Source: Planctomycetaceae bacterium (lineage in GTDB: Bacteria > Planctomycetota > Planctomycetia > Pirellulales > Pirellulaceae). Taken from it: a stretch of 32,445 bases of DNA. Both the position numbers and the translations under genes were made by a program. This document shows, piece after piece, positions 8,066 through 16,778 of this stretch. Numbering within the stretch: position 1 is the first letter of the stretch; each line of letters opens with the position of its first letter. The DNA lies in contig JAEUIQ010000089.1 of the NCBI GenBank assembly GCA_016794985.1, positions 1-32,445 on the forward strand. The letters run 5' to 3'. The notes beneath the pieces were generated by a model. It worked only from the letters and a program-made list of their open reading frames with translations. It did not search any database and was not told the origin of the DNA.

Positions 8066-9406
8066 CTATCTGGAAGCCGCCTGCCGCACGCAGTACACGT
8101 GCTCGACACCGCGGAGGTACAAGTCACCGCCTGCGACCGCTGGCGAAGCCCAGAAAACGTCGTCGAGCTTGCCAGTCCCGACCACCTCGAACGTTGGGCC
8201 CGCGTTGATAATCGCTGCCGCCCCAGACTCGTCCAATACAAGTACCTGGTCGCCGTTTGCGACCGGGCAAGCGATCAATCGACTCATCTTCGGCACGCGC
8301 TCCATGTACTGCTGTTCTCCGGTCTGCGCGTCATAACACGCGAGCGTGCCCTTACCTGGGACGTAAATGTACCCGTTGTGCGCTAACGGGGAACTCCAAC
8401 CGGCGGCACCTCCGGCCTTGCTCCACGCCACGAACTCGCTGGGACTTTCGCCCTCCTCAGTGGTGATGTCCCCACTGGCCCCGGGCTTGATGCCGACCAT
8501 CGGGCCGCTGGAACTCTGGCTGCCGTTGGAGAGGTAGAGCGTGTCGCCGTCGACGGTCGGGGACGAGGTGAAGGGTTGGAGGCCTCTCATTCGCCAAAGT
8601 TCGTCACCGGTTGCGAGGTCTAGCGACGACACCCCATCAGGGCCGCAGACGACCAACTCGGTGCGTTTGCTGTTCGCCCATACCATCGGCGAACTCCATG
8701 CCGTTGTTACATCATTCGCTGCCCAACTGAACCGCCAAGCCTCTTTGCCCGTCTGGCAGTCGAGGGCGACGACGAATGCCGATTCCTGGCTGAAGCTAGT
8801 CACGAACAACTTGCCTGCGCCGAGCGTTGGCGATGAACCGCTGCCCCAATTGGCCACGGTCGGATATGCCCCGAGCTCCGCCTTCCACAACTCGTTGCCA
8901 GCATGGTCGAACGCGGCGACGGTCCCTGTTGCCCCGAAGTACGCATACACCCGCTCGGCGTCGGCGCAAGGTGTCTCGGTAGCGTAGCTGTTGCACGCAT
9001 GGACCGGGTACATCGGCTTGCCCATCGTCGCGGACTTCGCCCAGAGCGTCTCACCCGTGGTACGGTCCAGGGCCACGACCTGCCAGTCGATCTCCACGTT
9101 GGGTAGCCGCTCGCGACCGGTTTCGATGACTCCCGGTCCAAAGCTCTTGGGCTTGGCGAGATTGTCAGCCACGGCGGCGGTGACGAACAGCTTGTCACCA
9201 ACAACCACCGGTTGCGACAAACCGGTGCCCGGCAGTTTCGCCTTCCAAGCGAGGTTCTTGTCCGCCGACCATTCCGTTGGTACGGCCGCCCCCTCGGTCG
9301 CTCCTGACCCGCTGGGGCCGCGGAACTGAGGCCAATCGTCGGCCATTGCGGGCGTGAAAACACTGAACCCAAGGCTCACGGCCGAGGCGAGGAAAAATCG
9401 GTTCAT
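8066..9406 (-). CDS. Secreted PQQ-type beta-propeller repeat protein
   Basis: This 446-residue exported protein has a signal peptide (MNRFFLASAVSLGFSVFTPAMA) followed by DWPQFRGPSGSG, the hallmark opening of planctomycete PQQ-like propeller proteins. Repeating blades follow, with phrases such as VVALDRTTGETLWAKSA, VAAFDHAGNELWKAELG, VVALDCQTGKEAWRF, SSLDLATGDELWRMRG and LACYDAQTGEQQYM. The fold matches BamB/PQQ dehydrogenase-type propellers, but no quinoprotein dehydrogenase catalytic residues are evident, so a binding or scaffold role is as likely as an enzyme. The start at 9406 fits the signal peptide better than the in-frame codon at 9424. The gene is unusually G+C-rich for the window (39/60 in the line from 8161). 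Confidence 0.9.
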   Translation of the reverse strand: MNRFFLASAVSLGFSVFTPAMADDWPQFRGPSGSGATEGAAVPTEWSADKNLAWKAKLPGTGLSQPVVVGDKLFVTAAVADNLAKPKSFGPGVIETGRERLPNVEIDWQVVALDRTTGETLWAKSATMGKPMYPVHACNSYATETPCADAERVYAYFGATGTVAAFDHAGNELWKAELGAYPTVANWGSGSSPTLGAGKLFVTSFSQESAFVVALDCQTGKEAWRFSWAANDVTTAWSSPMVWANSKRTELVVCGPDGVSSLDLATGDELWRMRGLQPFTSSPTVDGDTLYLSNGSQSSSGPMVGIKPGASGDITTEEGESPSEFVAWSKAGGAAGWSSPLAHNGYIYVPGKGTLACYDAQTGEQQYMERVPKMSRLIACPVANGDQVLVLDESGAAAIINAGPTFEVVGTGKLDDVFWASPAVAGGDLYLRGVEHVYCVRQAASR

Positions 9407-10010
9407 ACGGTCTCCAGTCATCACGAAAGTGTCAAGATTCAGGTCGATTCCACCACGGTTGGTTGGAATTCCAAGTCGGAGATCGCCGCCCCTTTCGACC
9501 GGCCGAGCTTTTGGTCGCGGGTTAGTTCTCGGCCACCTCGGGGGTAGAAGCGGCGAAACTTCATCTCCAGTTCGGGTAATGTAATCAGCGGTTACCCAGG
9601 CAGCCCTGCGGAATTCGTAGCTATGGATTCAGCTTGTCCTTCGATTGATTTGAACCGATGAGGTTTGAACCGATGAGGTTTGAGCCGATCCGCAAGTCGG
9701 TCGCCGTGAAGACCAATCAGTGAATGACAGTCTCTGTTGCTCGCTCCGCAGCATTGCAGTTTCCGCAACCGAACTACTCGCAACTTTCGTTTCGTGAGGC
9801 CTGGCGTTTGCACCGCGCCGCAAAACTTCACAAATCCTTCACTTCACGAGCCTACAACTTGCTCGGATCGCCGTTCGTTTCCTGACGGAAAACCGGTGTG
9901 TGATGGTTCGCCAATCTGCTAACGAAGAGCGGGAACAACTCGCTATTCGTGAGACCGTCCCGAGAGAGCCATGTGTCTGGTCAGCCCACCCGAGATTTGG
10001 CCTCTTCCCG
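9407..10010. other. Intergenic region, no gene seen
   Basis: This 604-base gap separates two minus-strand genes. Open frames in it are short, overlap on both strands and have no recognisable sequence. The only structure seen is a small tandem repeat at 9650-9692. The promoter of the PQQ propeller gene should lie at the left end. Confidence 0.6.
9650..9692 (+). repeat. 15-bp tandem repeat, about 2.8 copies
   Basis: TTGAACCGATGAGGT occurs at 9650-9664 and 9665-9679, followed by a partial diverged copy TTGAGCCGATCCG (9680-9692). It is non-coding and its role is unknown. Confidence 0.85.
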
Positions 10011-10952
10011 TCACTTGAACCGCAACAACGTATTGCCGATGAAGCGGCCGAGGACGGCACCACCCACTGCCAACACTGGGATCAGGGCCAGTGCCAGAGC
10101 CACAGTCAGGAAGGAGTCGCTTTCTTGGGGAAGAAATAGCAGCAGAATTGCCGCAAAGCCGCCCAAGCTGAAGCCGATGACACCGCCGATGACGCCGCCT
10201 AACACCTGGCCAGGGTTGAATGTCTTCTCCAAGGTTAACGCTTTCAGCGGCGCTTCGCTGATTGCTTTGGCCAGCACATCGAGCAAATCGTTCGCGACGT
10301 TGAGCAAGCTCTCGCGTTCCCTTCCCTGCAAGACGATGTCACTGAATGCGCCGGTGATGATCCGAGTTTGCGGTGCGCGGATCGCCAAATATCCGTTCTG
10401 CACTTCGATGAATCCGGTGCTGGCCGTGGAGAGGAACCGCAGGACACTCGGTTTGCAGATCGCGGCCATGTCCGCAAGGCTGGGGACGAGATGGTCTGCA
10501 GATTTAAGAATGGATGCCTCCATCGACTCGAAAGCGCCACCACCGAAGAGGCTGTAGTTTTTGTTGAACGCAGCGACCAATCGCCTCTCATCCTGTGTTG
10601 CGTTGGGCCCCAGTTTCAGGTCCAAGCCTTTGATGCCCAGAAATGCCATTCCGCCTGTCTCGCGGCGCGGCAAGAGGTCAAAATTCGGGAGATCGAGTCC
10701 CGCCGTGGGAATCACGATCACGGTCTTCCAGACGTTGCCGCACTCACCGCCACGCATCTCTTCAAACTGAACATCGAGAATCTCGAACGGGCGGTTGCGA
10801 AAGCTTCCGTGGGCGTGATTCCGAAAACTGTTCGCCTTCCGAAACACATCCAGGTGGCGAGCACCTGCGAAGCTGACCCCGTCGCTGTTGGCTTTGAACT
10901 CGCAACCGTTTTCCTGGGCCCAGGCAAGATTCTTGTGTTGAAGATTGGTCAT
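10011..10952 (-). CDS. Hypothetical protein with two C-terminal transmembrane helices
   Basis: I do not recognise this 313-residue protein with confidence. It has no signal peptide. The first ~125 residues contain NRPFEILDVQFEE and GLDLPNFDLLPR, which recall a widespread bacterial family in which a cytoplasmic beta-rich domain reports on 'F-P-F-L-P' type segments. The middle is mixed alpha/beta (FGGGAFES, GFIEVQNGYLAIRAP). The C-terminus has two hydrophobic, glycine-rich helices (about 252-275 and 283-305) ending in a short basic tail, so the bulk of the protein probably sits in the cytoplasm anchored by a hairpin. The gene is isolated, with about 560 bases of repeat-containing DNA upstream. 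Confidence 0.72.
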   Translation of the reverse strand: MTNLQHKNLAWAQENGCEFKANSDGVSFAGARHLDVFRKANSFRNHAHGSFRNRPFEILDVQFEEMRGGECGNVWKTVIVIPTAGLDLPNFDLLPRRETGGMAFLGIKGLDLKLGPNATQDERRLVAAFNKNYSLFGGGAFESMEASILKSADHLVPSLADMAAICKPSVLRFLSTASTGFIEVQNGYLAIRAPQTRIITGAFSDIVLQGRERESLLNVANDLLDVLAKAISEAPLKALTLEKTFNPGQVLGGVIGGVIGFSLGGFAAILLLFLPQESDSFLTVALALALIPVLAVGGAVLGRFIGNTLLRFK

Positions 10953-11516
10953 AGCTCGTTGCCGGACTTTGTAATCAGAGGATGGTCGTGAATTTGCATT
11001 TCAATCTTCTTGGGTCAAACGACATTTCACCTGCGAAGCTTTCGCGACATTCGAATGACCGATCGGATGACTCTCGATTTCGTTGAATTTGTGGACGATT
11101 CTGGACCGTCTTCATTGTCTCACCGATGCTGGTTTTTTGATAACACTTTCAAATACGAATCAACCGCCCACCGGCTGAGCCAGTGAACGGTTATTCGCAT
11201 CGTAATCGAGATTGGACGGACCGGCCAAGGTCTGGGAGCGAACGCCGATGGAGCGTTGGTTCGCGGAGCGAACCACGACACTCCAACGTTGGTTCGCGGA
11301 GCGAACCACGACATACCAACGTTGGTTCGCGGAGCGAACCACGACACTCCAACGTTGATTCGCGGAGCGAAATACGACACTCCAATGTTGGTTCGCGGAG
11401 CGAACCACTACATACCGCGATCCTGATCGACTTCAGCGGCCAAGCCTGGGCTTCGGGGTTGCAGAAGCGTGATGTCACGGCCGTCCAATTTCCTCATCAC
11501 CGAACTAGCCGCTCGG
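10953..11516. other. Intergenic region containing the 33-bp tandem array
   Basis: Apart from the array at 11225-11417 I see no gene. Open frames through the array exist on both strands only because the 33-base period is divisible by three and the unit lacks stop codons. The region lies upstream of the minus-strand gene at 10952 and downstream of the lipoprotein gene ending at 11517. Confidence 0.6.
11225..11417. repeat. Tandem array of 33-bp units, each with a 17-bp palindrome
   Basis: Five units start at 11258, 11291, 11324, 11357 and 11390, and a decayed unit precedes them (about 11225-11257). Each begins with GGTTCGCGGAGCGAACC, a 7-bp perfect stem around GGA, followed by a 16-base linker such as ACGACACTCCAACGTT. 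The fourth unit has GATTCGCGGAGCGAAAT, which breaks the outer stem pairs; the last is truncated in the linker. The linker alternates ACACTCC and ACATACC in units 1, 2 and 3. There is no variable spacer, so it is not a CRISPR. Confidence 0.92.
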
Positions 11517-11951
11517 TTAGCGACGTCGGATTTGTGGTAACCGATTCGGTCGATTTGTGTTGAAGACCTCCACTGGGATGAGGGTGTTGGCCACATCGAT
11601 CTCAAGCAGCGAGAAGTCGACATTCGCCTCGAATGCATCATTGTCCGGCAGGCTTTGCCAATGAGTTTCATTGCTGGCGACGACGAAGTACTTTCCGGCC
11701 GGGCGATTGAACGTAAAGGTTCGGAACCGAGGAATCACGAAGCTCTCCAAAGCCTCGGACTGCGCCTTGGTCGTTGGTGGATTTTGGATCTGGGCTTCAG
11801 TGAGAATCCACAGGCGAATCCGTTCATTCGGGATATCGCCGTTGACATTGTTGACCCGAATTCCACCGGGGGCTTGTGGCGGATTCGGGGTGCAGCCGGT
11901 GAAGCTGGCGCTGAGCAGGACCAATGCGGTCAGCAAAAACAATCGATACAT
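11517..11951 (-). CDS. Small putative lipoprotein
   Basis: The 144-residue product begins MYRLFLLTALVLLSASFTGC, a lipoprotein signal with the probable lipidated cysteine at residue 20, followed by a proline-rich linker. The mature part (PNERIRLWILTEAQIQNPP, then FTFNRPAGKYFVVASNE) looks like a small beta domain; I do not recognise a family. A good ribosome-binding site (GAGGAAGA) precedes the ATG. It follows a DUF1559 gene on the same strand after 86 bases, a pairing that is frequent in planctomycetes, and the two are probably co-transcribed. Confidence 0.78.
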   Translation of the reverse strand: MYRLFLLTALVLLSASFTGCTPNPPQAPGGIRVNNVNGDIPNERIRLWILTEAQIQNPPTTKAQSEALESFVIPRFRTFTFNRPAGKYFVVASNETHWQSLPDNDAFEANVDFSLLEIDVANTLIPVEVFNTNRPNRLPQIRRR

Positions 11952-12037
11952 CTTTTTCTTCCTCTTCGGAAAATGCGGGTCGCGACCGACCGGTACCCCC
12001 GGCCAAAAAAGCGATCACGCGGGACAAAAAACGGGGA

Positions 12038-12823
12038 TCAAAACTCGGCAACAACCTCTCGGTTGTTCCGCGTGCAGAGAGCCGCGACGATGTCCAACGA
12101 CAGCGTCTCGCTCAAGAAACTTACGGAGCCATCGGCAAACACTGCATTGGCACCGCCGGGGTGCAAACTAGCGATCTCATCCAAGCTGCCCTGGCGATTG
12201 TTGATGGGGCCTTCCTCGTGCCCGAGACAATTGGCTCCACACGCCCAGAAGCCAAAATTGTCCTCGCCGACTGCAAGGCACTCGGCGATGGCGATTGTGT
12301 TGCTGGTTCCATCCAAAATCGATGAAATGTTTACCGGTCGGTCGTTTGGATTGACCAAGAACAGAATGCCGTTGCGGCCGCCGTCGGAGGTCGCCTGATG
12401 CGATGAGCCACTGATTCCGCTGTAGTCCGTCAGACCAGCGTAACTTTTGAGTGATGTGGGGCACCTGAAGATCGGCAGCGTCTGCTTCGTTTGGGCGATG
12501 TTGCCGGAGGCATCCCAGCCCAACTTCAGGTCGATCTGCTGATAGAGATCGCCGTGTTCCAAGTACGGCAAGATGCGGGTGCACCAAGCATGCAATGTGC
12601 CCGCTTCCCCACCGGCCGGAAAGCACTTGAAGCTGGACTCAAATTGTTGCAAAGCCAACCCCTGTTGGGCCAAGTGGTTGCTGCACTGGATTCGTCGCCC
12701 GGCTTCCCGGGCGTATTGGATCGCTGGCAACAGCAACCCCATGAGCAGGCCCAAGATCGCAATCACGACCATCAATTCTGCCAGCGTGAACGCATTGCGA
12801 AGGTGGTTTGATTGGCGAGGCAT
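12038..12823 (-). CDS. DUF1559 family pseudopilin-like protein
   Basis: This 261-residue protein has the type IV pilin/type II pseudopilin N-terminus typical of planctomycete DUF1559 proteins: HLRNA|FTLAELMVVIAILG, with likely prepilin peptidase cleavage after A11 and the conserved glutamate at mature position 5 (E16). The body shows family landmarks: REAGRRIQCSNHLAQQGLAL, FPAGGE, an ILPYLEHGDLYQQID block, IFRCP, GTSNTIAIAECL and a terminal HPGGANAVFADGSVSFLSE. The upstream frame to 12883 is possible but the pilin signal favours 12823. It is divergent from the ECF sigma gene at 13002 and precedes a small lipoprotein. DUF1559 function is not established; the signal suggests assembly into an envelope or surface structure. 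Confidence 0.9.
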   Translation of the reverse strand: MPRQSNHLRNAFTLAELMVVIAILGLLMGLLLPAIQYAREAGRRIQCSNHLAQQGLALQQFESSFKCFPAGGEAGTLHAWCTRILPYLEHGDLYQQIDLKLGWDASGNIAQTKQTLPIFRCPTSLKSYAGLTDYSGISGSSHQATSDGGRNGILFLVNPNDRPVNISSILDGTSNTIAIAECLAVGEDNFGFWACGANCLGHEEGPINNRQGSLDEIASLHPGGANAVFADGSVSFLSETLSLDIVAALCTRNNREVVAEF

Positions 12824-13001
12824 GGCGTTTCTCCGTGTGGAAGTTCCCGGACTTTCGCGATGTTTGGCTTCACTGCCCTTCACGAATTTGGAATAATTTA
12901 TGAACGTCCATCCTCAGCCTAAAAATTTGAATCAAAGTGCTTGGAAGCCAGTTATGCTTGAACGTCAACTTCGGTAAGAGCAGGCTTTAGGGAGAATCCA
13001 G
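12824..13001. promoter_or_regulatory. Divergent promoter region, DUF1559 / ECF sigma
   Basis: These 178 bases separate two divergently oriented genes and must contain both promoters. I cannot fix a -35/-10 pair: TTGAAT near 12927 and TATGCT near 12953 are spaced 20 bases apart, too far for confidence. TAGGGAGA (12988-12995) is the probable ribosome-binding site of the sigma factor and supports its GTG start at 13002. Confidence 0.5.
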
Positions 13002-13583
13002 GTGGTTGGTTCGGATCAAAATGAAAAAAGCGACGATGAGCTAGACGAAGGAGCCATCACCGCGTTGCTCCAAGTTTTTCCAGAGCGGCAAGACGAGCTC
13101 TACCAATTGGTCTATGAACACTTGAAGTCGTTGGCTCGCAATCGCCTGTGGGGCGAACAGGGTAATCAATGGTTGCAGGCCACATCGTTGGTGAACGAGG
13201 CTTGCATGCGGCTCATGCAACATGAAAGCGGGTGGCGTGATCGGCGACATTTTTTTGGGGTCGCCAGCGAGGCCATGCGGCGTATCTTGGTCGATGCCGC
13301 TCGCCGTCGAAATCGCGACAAGCGTGGCGGAAAGATGGTGAGGCAATCTCTATCTGGGATAGAGTTGGCGGAATCGGATTGGGATTTTGAGTTACTGGAC
13401 TTGCATGACGCGTTAACGGAGTTGGAACAGCAATCCGCAGAACATGCGGAGATTGTGAAACTCCACTTCTTCTCGGGATTGACTTTTCCCGAATGTGCCG
13501 ACCTGTTGGGAGTCAGCCTCTCTTCGGTCGAGCGACGTTGGCGTTTCGCGCGGGCTTGGTTGCGCTCAAGAATTACCAGCTAA
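13002..13583 (+). CDS. ECF sigma factor of the planctomycete kinase-linked type
   Basis: The 193-residue product is an extracytoplasmic-function sigma-70 factor of the type frequent in planctomycetes. Region 2 spans about residues 25-115 (LYQLVYEHLKSLARNRL, SLVNEACMRLM, FFGVASEAMRRILVDAARRR). Region 4 is at the C-terminus (HAEIVKLHFFSGLTFPECAD, LLGVSLSSVERRWRFARAWL), with a helix-turn-helix. Translation starts at GTG (13002) behind a good Shine-Dalgarno sequence; the ATG at 13021 is out of frame. A Ser/Thr kinase gene follows after 115 bases on the same strand, the standard genomic pairing for this sigma group, in which the kinase is thought to control sigma activity. Confidence 0.93.
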   Translation: MVGSDQNEKSDDELDEGAITALLQVFPERQDELYQLVYEHLKSLARNRLWGEQGNQWLQATSLVNEACMRLMQHESGWRDRRHFFGVASEAMRRILVDAARRRNRDKRGGKMVRQSLSGIELAESDWDFELLDLHDALTELEQQSAEHAEIVKLHFFSGLTFPECADLLGVSLSSVERRWRFARAWLRSRITS

Positions 13584-13698
13584 TTGTGAAGGGCGTCAGG
13601 TTCAATTGACGCGTACAGCAGTTGAGCCGACCGTGGCGCGGAGTCCATCATTGTCGGTCGATTCGACGGTCCATATTCTGCTAACAACTCCATGACGG

Positions 13699-16488
13699 GT
13701 GACGATTTTGCCAGCTAACCATGCTCAGCCCAATATCGAATCTCTAGAACGGATCTTTCAGCTGTTGACGGACGCCCCGGCGTCGCAGCGGGAAAATTTG
13801 TTGGCCGAGTTATGTCCCGATCCTGAAGTCCTCGGAATGGTGCGCGAGTTGCTGAAGGCCGACTCGGCGGATGGATTGGTCCTCGACAAACGACTTTTTC
13901 CCGCCCCGGTGGAAATGAGCCTGGGCGAGCAAATCGGCCCGTATAAATTGCTGCAGAAAATCGGCGAAGGAGGCATGGGGATCGTCTACATGGCGGAGCA
14001 GTCTGTGCCGGTCCGCAGAAAGGTCGCGCTCAAGATCATCAAGCCGGGCGCGGATTCCAAGCAGGTGCTGGCTAGGTTTTCTGCCGAGCGGCAAGCGTTG
14101 TCGCTGATGGATCACCCGAATATTGCCAAGGTGCTGGATGTCGGCGCCACCGAATCGGGGCGTCCCTACTTCGTGATGGAATTGGTCAAAGGACGCTCGA
14201 TCACCCAGTACTGTCAGGATCAAGAACTGGGCATCCGTCACAGGTTGGAACTGTTGATGACCGTCTGTCACGCCGTCCAACACGCCCATCAAAAGGGAAT
14301 TCTGCACCGCGATTTAAAACCCTCGAATGTGTTGGTGACGGAGTACGATGGTCGACCCGTTGCCAAGGTGATCGATTTCGGTGTGGCAAAAGCGATTGAA
14401 AATCCGTTGACCGAAATCACGCTGTTTACGGGCTTCGGGCAAATTGTTGGAACCCTAGAGTACATGAGTCCCGAACAATCGCGGATGAATCAATTGGATG
14501 TCGACGTGAGGTCGGATGTCTATAGCTTGGGAGTCTTGTGTTACGAACTTATCACTGGCAGCACACCGATCCCTAAATCACGCTTGCGGACCGCCGCCTG
14601 GGACGAAATGCTGAGAATCATCCGCGAGGAAGACCCGCCGCTACCGAGCACACGGCTGTCGGATTGGCAGCGCGGCAATGGTGATACTGCCGCGGACACC
14701 GTTCAGGGGAAACGTTCTCAAGCAGAACGCCAGAGACTCTCGATAATGGTGCGCGGAGAACTGGATTGGATCGTGATGAAAGCGCTCGAGAAGGATCGCG
14801 CGCGACGTTACGCCTCTCCGGGGGAATTGGCGCAAGACATCGACAGCCACTTGAAAGGCGATATCGTCAAGGCCTGCCCTCCGTCGCTGATGTACCGTTT
14901 TCACAAGACGTTCAAGCGACACAAGTTGGCGGTCCTGACGACCGCTCTCGTCTTGGTCTCGTTGATTCTGGGACTAGCCGGCACGACGTGGCAGGCGTGG
15001 CGGGCGACCGAGGCCGAACGAATGGCCAACGCCGAGCGGGACTTGGCCAAAGAGCAAGCTAAAAAGGCCGCAGAGGCAGAACAGGCGGCTCAACTAGAAG
15101 CAAAAAAGGCGGCCGAGGCAGAACGCGTTGCTCAACTCGAGGCCGCGAAGTTGCGAGCTTTTGATGAGTTTCTGCGAAAACATTTTTTTGGTTTCCTGAA
15201 TGATCGGCAGATGTTTGACCCGGAGGTCGCTGATCCTAACATCACCCTCAGCCAACTCCTGGATCGAGCCCGCGAGCGGCTGGCGGATGACAACGATCCA
15301 AGCGAAAACCGCACATCCAACCAACTTTATCTGAAGCTCTGGCTCAGCCGGTCGAACTGGAGGATCGGTCGCTATGAGGTAGCGACCAGCCTGCATGAGG
15401 AGTACGTTGACGAACTGCGAAAGACTCTCGGTGAACAGCATGAATTTACGCTGCAGTATGTTATCCAAATGGCTCAAATGTACGGCCAACAATTTCGCTG
15501 GTGGGACGCGTGTGCGTCGTACGAAGAGGCATTCCTTGGCAGACGGAGTTCGCTTGGAGAGCAACACCCGGAGACACGGTCCTCACTCAGCAACGTCGCC
15601 AACGCATTTAGAATCCTGGGCCTTTACGAGCAGGCCGCAGTGCGCTATCGGCAACTCTTGGAGATTGCGATCCAGACGAATGATGGTCCGCTGACGGCCA
15701 AGTGCCAAGCACAGTTGGGACACCTACTCGACCGCCTGGGCCAACCGGAAGAAGCAGAGCAGCTGGTCCGGCAAGCCATCGAGTCGTTTCGCCGACAAGG
15801 GGACAACGCGAGCTTGTATAACGCTTTGTGCGAGTTTGGGCTGGCTCGTCTGCGACGTGGGCGCCACAGCGAGGCACAACAAACCCTGGCCGAGTCTTGT
15901 GAACTCGGCAGCAGACTTACCGACGGCGAAAAAGCAACCACGCCGTTCGAACAAGAGGAAATGGAATTGGCCCATGCGGTCGCTTGCCTGATGGTGGCAA
16001 CGAGCCAGAGTTCCGGGGAGCCGTCGCTGTCGATCGAAGAAGCGGTCGCCGCTCTGATGAAACAAGCGGCAAAGAAACTCGCCACTGCCGTGGATGACTT
16101 GCAGATGCTGGCAAGTTGCCTCGAACAGAAGGGGAAATTGGACCAAGCTGAGCAATTGCTTCGTCGGGCGTTCGGTATCTGCAGCAAATTTACATTCCAT
16201 GGCACCCGACGGTCATCGATCCTGGCGGACCTCGCAGATATCGCTGAGCAACAAGGTGATCACCTCAAGGCGAAAGAACGGTTGTTGCAAGCCGTGGAGT
16301 GTCTGGCGGATACCGAGAAGTACCCAAGTAAATTCAATCAGCAACCTGAGTTTGCAGCCGCGCTTGACAAATTTTCTAGCACTCTGGCAGATCGATTGGC
16401 CCAAGTTCATCGCCAGCTTGGGGATCAGGCGGGTGCCGACGTCGGGCAAGAAAAAGCCAAAGACGAGGATGGTCCGAAACTACCATGA
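13699..16488 (+). CDS. Membrane Ser/Thr protein kinase with C-terminal TPR region
   Basis: This 929-residue Hanks-type kinase has a cytoplasmic catalytic domain (about 83-390): glycine loop GEGGMG (89-94), catalytic lysine K112 in VALKII, HRDLKPSN (203-210), DFG (227-229) and SPE in place of APE (257-259). All key residues are present, so it should be active. One transmembrane helix follows (about 410-430). Next come an Ala/Glu/Lys-rich coiled coil (435-490) with two near-identical AAEAE.AAQLEAKK-type repeats, and about 430 residues of tetratricopeptide-type repeats such as GLYEQAAVRYRQLLEIA and GQPEEAEQLVRQAIESF. The start is GTG at 13699; the ATG at 13692 is out of frame and stops. It forms a unit with the upstream ECF sigma gene. 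Signal and targets are unknown. Confidence 0.93.
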   Translation: MTILPANHAQPNIESLERIFQLLTDAPASQRENLLAELCPDPEVLGMVRELLKADSADGLVLDKRLFPAPVEMSLGEQIGPYKLLQKIGEGGMGIVYMAEQSVPVRRKVALKIIKPGADSKQVLARFSAERQALSLMDHPNIAKVLDVGATESGRPYFVMELVKGRSITQYCQDQELGIRHRLELLMTVCHAVQHAHQKGILHRDLKPSNVLVTEYDGRPVAKVIDFGVAKAIENPLTEITLFTGFGQIVGTLEYMSPEQSRMNQLDVDVRSDVYSLGVLCYELITGSTPIPKSRLRTAAWDEMLRIIREEDPPLPSTRLSDWQRGNGDTAADTVQGKRSQAERQRLSIMVRGELDWIVMKALEKDRARRYASPGELAQDIDSHLKGDIVKACPPSLMYRFHKTFKRHKLAVLTTALVLVSLILGLAGTTWQAWRATEAERMANAERDLAKEQAKKAAEAEQAAQLEAKKAAEAERVAQLEAAKLRAFDEFLRKHFFGFLNDRQMFDPEVADPNITLSQLLDRARERLADDNDPSENRTSNQLYLKLWLSRSNWRIGRYEVATSLHEEYVDELRKTLGEQHEFTLQYVIQMAQMYGQQFRWWDACASYEEAFLGRRSSLGEQHPETRSSLSNVANAFRILGLYEQAAVRYRQLLEIAIQTNDGPLTAKCQAQLGHLLDRLGQPEEAEQLVRQAIESFRRQGDNASLYNALCEFGLARLRRGRHSEAQQTLAESCELGSRLTDGEKATTPFEQEEMELAHAVACLMVATSQSSGEPSLSIEEAVAALMKQAAKKLATAVDDLQMLASCLEQKGKLDQAEQLLRRAFGICSKFTFHGTRRSSILADLADIAEQQGDHLKAKERLLQAVECLADTEKYPSKFNQQPEFAAALDKFSSTLADRLAQVHRQLGDQAGADVGQEKAKDEDGPKLP

Positions 16489-16778
16489 GTCGATAAAGAT
16501 CGTTCAAGCGATCGTTTCCGATCACTTCGCCTAGTTCTTTGGATACTCATGCTTCGTGGCACGATTCTCGATAGAAGTAACAGCCACAATTTCGGAGGTC
16601 GTGGTGATTGTCCAACAATGAATCGGTACCTGAGCCCACGCTCCACCCGTTGTTATCAAAGGACAACTGCGGAATCGGTGCATCTCCGCATGTTCCATTT
16701 CAATCCTTACAAATTTTCCATCAAACAGTTGCGCCTAAACCTTTCACAGGATTTTTAGTCGCAAAAAAAGGGAAGCAT
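16489..16778. other. Convergent intergenic region
   Basis: This 290-base gap lies between the 3' ends of the kinase-TPR gene and the four-gene minus-strand operon. A weak 5-bp hairpin GATCG/CGATC sits just past the kinase stop (16498-16513) without a strong T-run. A/T-rich runs occur near 16756-16790. I see no gene. Confidence 0.5.

Noticed and set aside
10368..10991. 207-residue plus-strand frame
   Set aside because: It is antisense to the two-TM protein gene at 10011-10952, which has better coding character and membrane helices.
11225..11417. CRISPR array
   Set aside because: The 16-base linkers between palindromes are almost the same in every unit, so there are no spacers, and no cas gene is nearby.
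11183..11563. Plus-strand frame with GSRSEPRHSNV repeats, and minus-strand frames with similar repetition
   Set aside because: The repetition comes from the 33-base period divisible by three; frames are open on both strands and the region looks non-coding.
16498..16513. Terminator after the kinase-TPR gene
   Set aside because: The stem has only five pairs and no proper T-run follows; recorded only as a weak hairpin.
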